A program made the position numbers and the translations under genes. Positions 43,074 to 50,880 of a stretch of 64,000 nucleotides of DNA are shown piece by piece (the first letter of the stretch is position 1; each line of letters opens with the position of its first letter). The stretch is taken from assembly GCF_005871165.1 (NCBI RefSeq), contig NZ_SWKP01000005.1, positions 372,001-436,000 on the forward strand, given 5' to 3'. Origin of the DNA: Maricaulis alexandrii. Its GTDB lineage: Bacteria; Pseudomonadota; Alphaproteobacteria; Caulobacterales; Maricaulaceae. The notes below the pieces were generated by a model. It was not told the DNA's origin, searched no databases, and worked only from the letters and a program-made list of their open reading frames with translations.

Positions 43074-43921
43074 ACCGCCGCAAGAAGGACAGGATCTGGC
43101 TGGCCCTGGCACCCGGTCGCCTGACCGACGCGCTGGTCGCGGCCTTCGAGCTGGAGGCGGGAGACCGTCTGGTCTGCGGCCCCGATCTGCCGGTCGAGGG
43201 GGATATCGGGATTGTTGTGGCCGATCAGGCTCATGCCCACGCCATTGCCCTGGCCCGGACGCGCGCCTCCGATGCCTTTCAGTCGGTCCTGCTGGGCGAT
43301 CGCCCGGATGAGGCGGAGCCGGCAGACTATGTCCTGTCTCCCGATACCGATACGGCTACGCTGGTCGCGGTTGTCCGGATCGCCCGGGATTTCCAGGAGG
43401 AAGTCGCCAGCTTGCGGGCCGATGTGGCGTCGCGCCGGTCCGCGGTCGGCACGATCATGTCGGGACAGTTCGAGTTCCGGACGCTGGACGAGGCCCGAAA
43501 CCTCGCCACCATGCTCGCCCTGGCCTGCCCCAATTCCGATCTCGTGGCCGTGGGTCTGCAGGAATTGCTCGTCAATGCGGTGGAGCACGGCAATCTGGAG
43601 ATCGGCGCGCAGGAAAAGCAGGACCTGCTCCTGTCGGGCCAGTGGCGGGCCGAGATCGAAAAACGCCTGCAGGATCCGCGCTATTCCGAACGCCGCGTGA
43701 TCGTCAATTTCAAGCGCGGACGCCGGATGATTTCCCTGACGGTCCAGGATGACGGGGCCGGTTTCGACCATGCGGCCCTGGACGTGGACGACAGCGGCGG
43801 AAGCGGGTATCGGGGGCGGGGCGTCGCGCTGGCGCGCTCCCTGTCCTTTGCCTCTGTGACCTTTCTGGGATCTGGCAATCTGGTGGAGGCAACCCTACTG
43901 CTCGACCCGGCGGCTGCATAA
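43070..43921 (+). CDS. HATPase (anti-sigma kinase-like) protein with receiver-like N terminus
   Basis: 283 residues. The C-terminal half is a GHKL ATPase of the RsbW/SpoIIAB kind: N box ELLVNAVEHGN (Glu165, Asn169), G1 DDGAGFD (227-233) and GRGVALAR (249-256). Between N box and G1 there is an unusually long helical insertion (about 178-205). The N-terminal 100 residues look like a receiver fold (LVCGPDLPVEGDIGIVV, alternating strands) without a clear phosphoacceptor Asp, followed by a short coiled coil. It probably phosphorylates or captures the STAS protein. It is the last gene of the cassette; no sigma factor is adjacent. Confidence 0.78.
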   Translation: MNRRKKDRIWLALAPGRLTDALVAAFELEAGDRLVCGPDLPVEGDIGIVVADQAHAHAIALARTRASDAFQSVLLGDRPDEAEPADYVLSPDTDTATLVAVVRIARDFQEEVASLRADVASRRSAVGTIMSGQFEFRTLDEARNLATMLALACPNSDLVAVGLQELLVNAVEHGNLEIGAQEKQDLLLSGQWRAEIEKRLQDPRYSERRVIVNFKRGRRMISLTVQDDGAGFDHAALDVDDSGGSGYRGRGVALARSLSFASVTFLGSGNLVEATLLLDPAAA

Positions 43922-44007
43922 GCCGACAGGCGACGCGAAACTTTCATTGGCAATCCCGAACGGCCGCCATTAGGCCATGCAGGCTGACTGCAAAGAGGAT
44001 CCGCCCG

Positions 44008-45501
44008 ATGAAAACCCTGTCTGTCCTGACTTCCGCCCTGACCGTATTGCTGCTGTCTCCGTCCGCGCTGGCCCAGCCGGACCCGATGGTGGCCAGCCAG
44101 GACAGCTGGACGCGGGCCCGGGCCGAGGCGGCTCGCCGTCAGGCCGTCGAAGTGCGGCCTCAGGAGGCGCGCAATGTCATCCTTTTCATTGCCGACGGGA
44201 TGAGCATCCCCACCATTTCCGCGGGCCGTATTTTCCAGGGCGAACAGACCGGTGCAGGTGAAACCGAGACCTATGTCTTCGAAGGGTTTGACCAGACCGC
44301 CCTGGTGCGCACCTACAATACCGATGCGCAGGTTGCGGACTCGGCCAGCACGGCCACCGCCCTGGTCACGGGTTACAAGACGCGGACCGGTGCGATCAGT
44401 GTGGCGGCCAATCAGGGGTTCGAAGCATGCGCGGCGGACGCGACGTTTCCGGCGACCCTGGCTGAACTGGCCGGGCGCAACGGACAGGCGACCGGTATTG
44501 TCAGCACGGCCCGCCTGACCCACGCCACGCCGGCAACAATGTACGCCCATTCGCTCAGCCGGAATTGGGAAAGCGATGCGGACCTGCCCGACATGGCCCG
44601 GGCGGCCGGCTGTCGGGACATTGCCGCCCAGCTCATCAGTTTTGCGCAGGACGAGGGAATCGACCTGGCCATGGGGGGCGGCCGCCGCAATTTCCTGCCG
44701 GACGGCGCCGGGGGTGAGCGAGCCGATGGCCGCGACCTGACGGCCGAGTGGCAAGGTGTCGTGGTGCAGGACCGGACGAGCCTGCTCGCCCTGCCGGCTG
44801 ACGGTCCGGAACCTGTTCTGGGCCTCTTCAATGACGACCATATGTCCTATGAGGCGGACCGGGCCGGTACGGATGAGCCGTCCCTGGCCGAGATGACGGG
44901 CTTTGCCATTGACCGTCTGTCGCGCCATGAGGGCGGTTATGTGCTGATGGTGGAGGCCGGGCGCGTGGATCATGCCCACCACTCGACCAATGCCTATCGG
45001 GCGTTGACCGACATGGAGGCGTTTGATGCCGCGATCGAAACGGCTCTGGCCCGCGTCGATCTGGACAATACTCTGGTGATCGTGACGGCCGATCACGGGC
45101 ACGTCATGACCTTTGCGGGCTATCCGGCCCGTGGCAATCCGATTCTGGGCCTGGTGCGCCGGTCCGACCCCTATCGGCCCGGCAGCGCCCCCAGCCTCAC
45201 CCTGGACGAGAGCGGCCGCCCCTATACGACGCTCGGCTATCGCAATGGCCAAAATGTGCGCACGCCCGACAGTCCGGCCTTGGATGAGGCCGACACGCTG
45301 GACCCTGATTACCGTCAGGAAGTCCTGGTCGAACTGGAGGATGAGACCCATTCCGGCGCCGATGTCGCGCTTTACGCAACCGGTCCCCGGGCGCACTGGT
45401 TTTCAGGCTCGCTGGAGCAGAACACGATCTTCCATCTGATCACCGCTGCCCTGGGGTGGGAGGATGATGCCGAAGGTCGGGGCGGATCGTCGCAGGAATA
45501 G
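44008..45501 (+). CDS. Alkaline phosphatase, PhoA family, periplasmic
   Basis: 497 residues with a signal peptide (about 1-22, ALAQ). The nucleophile is Ser112 in VADSASTATAL; Asp63 in ILFIADGMS and the C-terminal TADHGHV and HSGADVALYATGP blocks supply the three metal sites. It removes phosphate from organic esters in the periplasm. No Pho box (CTGTCAT repeats) was found in the 86-base upstream gap, so control by PhoB is not evident. It is a single-gene unit. Confidence 0.88.
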   Translation: MKTLSVLTSALTVLLLSPSALAQPDPMVASQDSWTRARAEAARRQAVEVRPQEARNVILFIADGMSIPTISAGRIFQGEQTGAGETETYVFEGFDQTALVRTYNTDAQVADSASTATALVTGYKTRTGAISVAANQGFEACAADATFPATLAELAGRNGQATGIVSTARLTHATPATMYAHSLSRNWESDADLPDMARAAGCRDIAAQLISFAQDEGIDLAMGGGRRNFLPDGAGGERADGRDLTAEWQGVVVQDRTSLLALPADGPEPVLGLFNDDHMSYEADRAGTDEPSLAEMTGFAIDRLSRHEGGYVLMVEAGRVDHAHHSTNAYRALTDMEAFDAAIETALARVDLDNTLVIVTADHGHVMTFAGYPARGNPILGLVRRSDPYRPGSAPSLTLDESGRPYTTLGYRNGQNVRTPDSPALDEADTLDPDYRQEVLVELEDETHSGADVALYATGPRAHWFSGSLEQNTIFHLITAALGWEDDAEGRGGSSQE

Positions 45502-45627
45502 AATTATTATGCTGTTCAGCTAGGGTTCAGCGGCCCCTTCGTCTAATCTTCTGGAAACTGACCGGAAATGAGGGAGCGCAGGGGGCGTTCCCGACCGGCC
45601 AGGCAGGCTCTGGGAGGGGTCCTGAAA

Positions 45628-46971
45628 ATGAAAACTCTACTCGCAGCTCTGGTGTCTGTGGCCGCCGTGTCCGTGCCGGCCATGGCGCAGGATTACAGTG
45701 CCCCGCCAACCTATGGCAGCGTCAATCTCAATGCCGGTTTCACGCCGGACCCCTACACGGTCCAGCTGACCTCGGGCGGGGCCCGTCCCGCCAGCAATGT
45801 CTCCTCGTCCTGCCGGGGGTGGATCGCCAATGCGCCCGATTTCTCGGTGACCTATTCGGCCGGCTCCACTTTCGACCTGACCATCGGAGCCGTGTCGGAC
45901 AGCGACACCACGCTCGTGGTGAACGGTCCGACCGGCCGCTGGTATTGCGATGATGACAGCGGTGAGGGTCTCAATCCCTCTCTGACCTTCGCCAATCCGA
46001 GCTCGGGCCGTTACGACATTTGGGTCGGCTCCTATCGCGAAGGCGATTACGCTTCGGCCACGCTGGCGATTTCCGAGCTGGGCCTGACCAGCGGCGGCGG
46101 GGGCGGTGGCTCCTATGGCGGGATCGACTGGTCCCTGCCGGCCAATTTTGGCAGCACCTCCCTGCGCGGCGGTTTCTCGCCGGATCCCTATACGGTTGAT
46201 GTCGTGTCCGGCGGTGCGTATGCGGCGTCGAGTGTCGACAGCAGCTGCCGGGGCTATGTTTCGGGGGCTCCGGACTTCGAGTTGAGCTTCTCCGCGGGTT
46301 CCTTGCCGCTGACGATCGCAGCCGTCGCCAGTGGTGACACCACGCTTCTGGTCAATGACCCGAACGGCAACTGGTATTGCAATGATGATGGCGGTGAGGG
46401 GCTCAACCCGCTGCTGACCTTCTCCAATCCGCGTTCGGGCACCTATGACATCTGGGTCGGGTCCTACAGCGAAGGCCGAAACATCAATGCCACCTTGTCC
46501 TTCTCCGAGCTGGGCCTCACGGCCGGCAGCAGCGGTGGTGGCGGGGGCGGCGGCTCCTATGGCCAGATCGACTGGTCCCTGCCCGCCAATTTCGGCAGCG
46601 TCTCCCTGCGCGGCGGCTTCACGCCGGACCCGTATCGCGTGGATATCGTGTCCGGGGGCACCCACCGGGCCTCCGAAGTGCGCAGTGGTTGCGCTGGCTG
46701 GGTGTCGGCCGCCCCGGACTTCGAACTCAGCTTCACCGCCGGCTCGCTGCCGCTAATCCTCTCGGCCGCGTCCAGCAGTGACACGACCATTCTGGTCAAT
46801 GACCCGAATGGCAACTGGCACTGCAATGATGATGGCGGCAATGCGGGTCTGAACCCGGCGCTGACCTTCAACAATCCGGCCTCGGGTACGTATGACATCT
46901 GGATCGGTTCCTATCGCCAGGGCCAGAATCCAAGTGCCACCCTGTCGATCTCCGAGATCTACAGCGAATAG
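45628..46971 (+). CDS. Secreted protein with three tandem PPC-like beta domains
   Basis: 447 residues: a signal peptide (1-20, AMAQ), then three repeats starting at about residues 29, 174 and 322, each 145-148 residues. Each repeat has a start like FGSxSLRGGFxPDPYxVD, a conserved Cys in SSCRGW/SGCAGW, and DTTLxVNxPxGxWxCxDDxxxxLNP followed by LTFxNPxSGxYDIWxGSY. Two cysteines per repeat probably form a disulfide. Poly-Gly/Ser linkers (GGGGGG) join the domains. The domain resembles the bacterial pre-peptidase C-terminal (PPC) fold, but no enzyme domain is attached. The function is unknown; ligand binding outside the cytoplasm is likely. The Asp-rich turns suggest Ca2+. Confidence 0.75.
   Translation: MKTLLAALVSVAAVSVPAMAQDYSAPPTYGSVNLNAGFTPDPYTVQLTSGGARPASNVSSSCRGWIANAPDFSVTYSAGSTFDLTIGAVSDSDTTLVVNGPTGRWYCDDDSGEGLNPSLTFANPSSGRYDIWVGSYREGDYASATLAISELGLTSGGGGGGSYGGIDWSLPANFGSTSLRGGFSPDPYTVDVVSGGAYAASSVDSSCRGYVSGAPDFELSFSAGSLPLTIAAVASGDTTLLVNDPNGNWYCNDDGGEGLNPLLTFSNPRSGTYDIWVGSYSEGRNINATLSFSELGLTAGSSGGGGGGGSYGQIDWSLPANFGSVSLRGGFTPDPYRVDIVSGGTHRASEVRSGCAGWVSAAPDFELSFTAGSLPLILSAASSSDTTILVNDPNGNWHCNDDGGNAGLNPALTFNNPASGTYDIWIGSYRQGQNPSATLSISEIYSE
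45712..46963 (+). repeat. Three tandem coding repeats of about 440 bases
   Basis: The repeat units begin at 45712, 46147 and 46591 (spacings 435 and 444 bases). Units 2 and 3 are most alike, including identical NDPNGNW and GIDW/QIDWSLPANFGS linkers, so the newest duplication is probably between them. This is a domain duplication inside one gene and not a DNA-level repeat array. Confidence 0.85.
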
Positions 46972-46996
46972 GCTGACACAGGCCTGACAGGAAACG

Positions 46997-47027
46997 GGAC
47001 CGCCGGTTTGCGCCGGCGGTCCTTTTT
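46997..47027 (+). terminator. Rho-independent terminator
   Basis: A perfect 10-bp stem GGACCGCCGG/CCGGCGGTCC, a 6-base loop and five T residues. It ends transcription of the triple-repeat gene. Confidence 0.9.
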
Positions 47028-47086
47028 CATGGACGGAAAGCGCGCTAAGCCTGTTGGCATAATCACAAGATTTCGGGGACGGTCAC

Positions 47087-48247
47087 ATGCGAATTTTCCT
47101 GGGTATCCTGGCGGCGGTTCTGGCCCTCGCCGGTCTCGCCTTCTTCTACATCATCCCGGTTCGCGTCGATGCCGGACGCAATGTCGTTGTCGAGCACGCG
47201 CCTTATGCGATCTCCGCTGAAGCCCGGGCCCTGCACGATGATCTGCGCGTCGGTGATCTGCATTCCGACATGCTGCTCTGGATGCGCAATCCGGCGCACC
47301 GGAATGACCGGGGGCACACCGACCTGCCGCGCCTGCGCGAAGGCCGGGTCGCGCTCCAGGTGTTCGCCAGCGTAACCAAGACACCGTCTTCGATGAATTA
47401 CGAGGCCAACTCGGCGGATAGTGACAACATCACCCCGCTTGCCATTGCGCAGCGCTGGCCGATCGACACCTGGGGATCGATCCGGAACCGGGCGCTGTAC
47501 CATGCGGATCGTCTCAATCGGTTGGCGCAGCGCGACGATGCTTTCACCGTGATACGCTCACGGGCCGATCTTGATGCTGTTCTGACCGCACGGGAGTCCG
47601 ATCCTGATGCCCTGGCGGGCCTGTTGGCGACCGAAGGCGCACACCCTCTGGAAGGGGATATCGCGAATATTGCCCCCCTGTGGGATGCGGGATATCGCAT
47701 GGTCGGTTTGCAGCACTTCTTCGACAATGAACTCGGTGGATCGCTTCATGGCCTCAGCGGGGCGGGCCTGTCCGACTTCGGTCGTGAAGCGGTGCCGGCC
47801 CTGATCGAGCAGGGCTTCATCATCGATGTCGCCCACTCCTCGCCGCAAGTCGTGCGGGATGTGCTGGCGATGACGGACCGGCCGCTCATCGTGTCCCATA
47901 CCGGTATCCATTCGCACTGTCCGGTGACCCGCAATATTCCCGACGAATTGATGCAAGCCATTGCCGCAGAAGGCGGATTGATCGGGATCGGCTTCTGGGA
48001 AGACGTCACCTGCGACGACAGTCCGGAAGGCGTCGCCGCAGCCATCCTGGCGGCGATTGATCTGGTCGGCGTCGAACATGTGGCGCTGGGTTCGGACTAT
48101 GACGGCACGATCACGACCACGTTCGATGCGTCGGAATATGCCGTGCTGACGGACCGCCTGCTCGACGCCGGGCTCGGCGAAGCCGATATCCGCGCCGTCA
48201 TGGGCGAGAACCTGATCACCTTCTTTCGCGAGAACCTGCCGGAATAG
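47087..48247 (+). CDS. Membrane dipeptidase, peptidase M19
   Basis: 386 residues with an N-terminal membrane anchor or signal (IFLGILAAVLALAGLAFFYIIP). M19 zinc ligands can be followed: HSDM after GDL, Glu in LLATEGAHPLEGD, His in IDVAHSSP, His in VSHTGIHSHCPVTRN and the Asp in LGSDYDGT. The renal-dipeptidase-like enzyme hydrolyses dipeptides (often with D residues) in the periplasm. It is a single-gene unit after a strong terminator and converges with the esterase gene. Confidence 0.88.
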   Translation: MRIFLGILAAVLALAGLAFFYIIPVRVDAGRNVVVEHAPYAISAEARALHDDLRVGDLHSDMLLWMRNPAHRNDRGHTDLPRLREGRVALQVFASVTKTPSSMNYEANSADSDNITPLAIAQRWPIDTWGSIRNRALYHADRLNRLAQRDDAFTVIRSRADLDAVLTARESDPDALAGLLATEGAHPLEGDIANIAPLWDAGYRMVGLQHFFDNELGGSLHGLSGAGLSDFGREAVPALIEQGFIIDVAHSSPQVVRDVLAMTDRPLIVSHTGIHSHCPVTRNIPDELMQAIAAEGGLIGIGFWEDVTCDDSPEGVAAAILAAIDLVGVEHVALGSDYDGTITTTFDASEYAVLTDRLLDAGLGEADIRAVMGENLITFFRENLPE

Positions 48248-48256
48248 TCTTTCCGG

Positions 48257-49810
48257 TCAGGTGCCTGGCTGGACGTAGGGCACGGTGGCGAACAGGGCCC
48301 GCTCCTCGCCGCGCGGATCATTCTCCAGGCGCGGCGGCCAGTCGAAGACCATCGTCTCCCGGTTCTCCATCGTATAGGGCTGCCAGTCCGGCAGGGCCGT
48401 GTGCTGCGGTGTGCCGGTCCGCGCCAGGGCGATGAAGGCTTCGCTCAGCAGGGCCGCCATGTTCCTTGCCGTCTCGCTATTGCCGGTCAGGCTGCCCTCG
48501 ACGGCGGTATTGTCGAAAGCCAGCGGGATATCAAAGGTATGCGGGGCGTAAGGATTGCCCCAATCCATCTGGTAGACATAGGCCGGAGCTCCGGCCTTGG
48601 CCCGCTCCTCCGCCTCGATCACCGCTGCCCGCCAGGACCGCGCGGCCGTGGTCGCCGTGTAGAAAACCTCTTCCGGCGAGCGCTCGGGATGGAGTTCGCG
48701 ATAGCGCGCGATGACCGTTTCCGGGCGGATATCGACCCGCATGTTGGGGATCAGCAGGTCCGGCAGGTTGTCCCAGCTGATATTTTCATACCGCTCGCCG
48801 CGCAGGAAGGCGCGGGTTTCGTCATGCGTATTGCCGATAATCATCGGAATATGCAGCGATTGCGGCGCCGCATCCGGATAAAACGGATGCCGCATCATCA
48901 CCGCATCATCCTTCACCGGCCCGAAATAGACCGAGCCAAAGGGCAGGACCGGATCCGGGGCGGACAAGGCCTCGACCAGGGTCTCAGCCGGCATGTCGAG
49001 CACGGAAGCGGCATGGCTATCATCCAGACCCAGTTCGGCGAGATAGGCGCGGGAGCGGGCGGTGGCGTTGGCCGGGCCGGAGGCGGTGACCTGCTGGCCG
49101 CTCATGCTGGCAGCGCGGTGGAAGAGACCCGCCGCGGCCGGCGTGGCCATCAGGCTGGCGATCTTGGCGCCGCCGCCGGACTGGCCGAACACCATGACCC
49201 GGTCCGGATCGCCGCCAAAGCGCGCGGCATTCTCCTGCACCCATTGCAGGGCGAGGATGAGGTCGAGCTGACCGGCATTGCCCGACTGGGCAAAGTCCGG
49301 GCCGAGCAGGCGCTGCAGATAGAGATAGCCGAAGGCATTGAGCCGGTGATTGACCGTGATGACGACGACATCGCCCCGCGTCGCCAGGCGCGTCCCGTCA
49401 TACAGGGGGTGCGAACCCGAGCCGGTCGCATAGGCCCCGCCGTGGAAATAGACCATGACCGGACGGCGGGCCGCTTCCTCCAGGCCCGGTGTCCAGACAT
49501 TGAGAAACAGGCAGTCTTCCGACGTGTTGGGCTCGCTGCCGCGTTGCGGGCAGGCCGCACCGTATTCCACCGCCGGGCGTGTCTCCGTCCAGGCGTCTGG
49601 TCGCCGCGGGGCCCGGAAGCGGGCACGGCCGGTATCGGCGCCAAAGCGCACACCCAGGAAGCGATGGATGCCGCCTTCGACGACACCACTGACCGGTCCG
49701 TTGGACGTCTGCACCACGGGGTCAGATCCCTGCGTGCGGGCCTGGGCCGTGGAGCTGGCCAGCAAGGCGGCGCCTGTGCCGGCGAGAAGGGTGCGACGGG
49801 TTGGGGTCAT
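48257..49810 (-). CDS. Type B carboxylesterase, exported, in the hexuronate operon
   Basis: 517 residues of the carboxylesterase type B family. The nucleophile Ser is in VMVFGQSGGGAKI; EDCLFLNVW and VYFHGGAYATGSG (oxyanion hole) are family signatures. The N terminus TPTRRTLLAGTGAALLASSTAQA looks like a twin-arginine export signal, so the folded enzyme may go to the periplasm. Its start overlaps the kdgK stop by 4 bases, placing it third in a uxaA-kdgK-esterase operon. This suggests it removes ester groups (methyl, acetyl or acyl) from uronate-containing substrates, but the family is broad. Confidence 0.83.
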   Translation of the reverse strand: MTPTRRTLLAGTGAALLASSTAQARTQGSDPVVQTSNGPVSGVVEGGIHRFLGVRFGADTGRARFRAPRRPDAWTETRPAVEYGAACPQRGSEPNTSEDCLFLNVWTPGLEEAARRPVMVYFHGGAYATGSGSHPLYDGTRLATRGDVVVITVNHRLNAFGYLYLQRLLGPDFAQSGNAGQLDLILALQWVQENAARFGGDPDRVMVFGQSGGGAKIASLMATPAAAGLFHRAASMSGQQVTASGPANATARSRAYLAELGLDDSHAASVLDMPAETLVEALSAPDPVLPFGSVYFGPVKDDAVMMRHPFYPDAAPQSLHIPMIIGNTHDETRAFLRGERYENISWDNLPDLLIPNMRVDIRPETVIARYRELHPERSPEEVFYTATTAARSWRAAVIEAEERAKAGAPAYVYQMDWGNPYAPHTFDIPLAFDNTAVEGSLTGNSETARNMAALLSEAFIALARTGTPQHTALPDWQPYTMENRETMVFDWPPRLENDPRGEERALFATVPYVQPGT

Positions 49811-50874
49811 CGGATCACTCCTGCGTCCTGGTTCTCGAGAGCCCGCTCGACTTCGGCCAGCGACGCCATGGACGCGTCGCCGGGTGTCGACATGGCGAGC
49901 GCGCCATGCACCGTGCCGTATTCCACGGTGGCAGAGTGGGGTTTGCCGGTCAGGAGCCCGTAGGCAATGCCCGACGCGAAGGCGTCGCCGCCTCCGACAC
50001 GGTCGAGGATATCGAGACCGTCAAAGGCCCGCGAGGCATGAACGCGGTCACCGCCCGCCCAGAGAAAGCCTTGCCAGTCATTGATGTTGGCCGTGTGCGC
50101 CTTGCGGGTCGTGGTCGCGATGACTTTCAGATTGGGAAAATCGTTCCGGACACTCTCGATGACGTCTTTCGGGGTGCCGGTCAGTGCCGGTGTGCCCAGC
50201 CCGTCGGCGCCGAACAGGATGTCGACATGGGCGGCAATGCGCCGGTTCAGCGCGCGCGCGCCCTCTGATCCGCCCCGCTCGGCCCACAGTGAGGGGCGGT
50301 AATTGAGGTCATAGGACACCAGCGTTCCGTGTCGCCGGGCGGCTTCGATGGCGTTGAGAGTCATTTCGGTGGTGCTGTCGGACAGCGCCGCGAAAATCCC
50401 GCCGGTGTGGAACCAGCGCACACCGCAGGTGCCGAAAACATGGTCCCAGTTGATGTCACCCGGTCGCATTTGGGAGGCGGCTGAATGGCCCCGGTCTGAC
50501 ACGCCCAGGGCCGGCCGGATGCCAAAGCCGCGTTCCACGAAATTCAGCCCGACGCGGGTATTGCGTCCGATGCCGTCGAACTCCCGCCAGAGAATATTGG
50601 ATGTATCGACCCCGCCCTGCAGGATCAGGTCCTCGGTCAGGGCACCGATATCATTGCGCGGCAGAGCCGTTGCGATACTGGCGCGCAAGCCGAAGCATTT
50701 CCGGGCCGCCCGGGCGAGATTGTATTCGCCGCCGCCCTCCCAGACCTGGAAAGTCCGGCTGTTGCGGATCCGGCCCTCGCCGGGATCGAAGCGCAGCATG
50801 ACTTCACCAAGGGCCAGGATATCCCATTGGCAGTCGGCTTCCGGGCGGAAGGGGAGTGGGGTCTCGCTCATCAA
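49807..50874 (-). CDS. kdgK: PfkB sugar kinase, probable 2-keto-3-deoxygluconate kinase (locus B)
   Basis: A 355-residue PfkB-family kinase. The catalytic region reads LDRVGGGDAFASGIAYG, with the usual DTxGAGD replaced by DRVGGGD, as in many KdgK/KdgK-like proteins. VMLRFDPGEGRIRNSRTFQVWEGGGEYNLARAARKCFG carries the sugar-binding signature. It lies 6 bases after uxaA, whose product is KDG, so KDG kinase is the natural role. It is distinct in sequence from the kinase at 17980. Confidence 0.83.
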   Translation of the reverse strand: MMSETPLPFRPEADCQWDILALGEVMLRFDPGEGRIRNSRTFQVWEGGGEYNLARAARKCFGLRASIATALPRNDIGALTEDLILQGGVDTSNILWREFDGIGRNTRVGLNFVERGFGIRPALGVSDRGHSAASQMRPGDINWDHVFGTCGVRWFHTGGIFAALSDSTTEMTLNAIEAARRHGTLVSYDLNYRPSLWAERGGSEGARALNRRIAAHVDILFGADGLGTPALTGTPKDVIESVRNDFPNLKVIATTTRKAHTANINDWQGFLWAGGDRVHASRAFDGLDILDRVGGGDAFASGIAYGLLTGKPHSATVEYGTVHGALAMSTPGDASMASLAEVERALENQDAGVIR

Positions 50875-50880
50875 ACCGGC

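Noticed and set aside
43922-44007. Search for a Pho box upstream of the alkaline phosphatase
   Set aside because: No pair of CTGTCAT-like elements with proper spacing is present.
45712-46963. Regular repeats suggestive of an array such as CRISPR
   Set aside because: The period is about 440 bases, in frame, with conserved protein motifs; these are duplicated protein domains.
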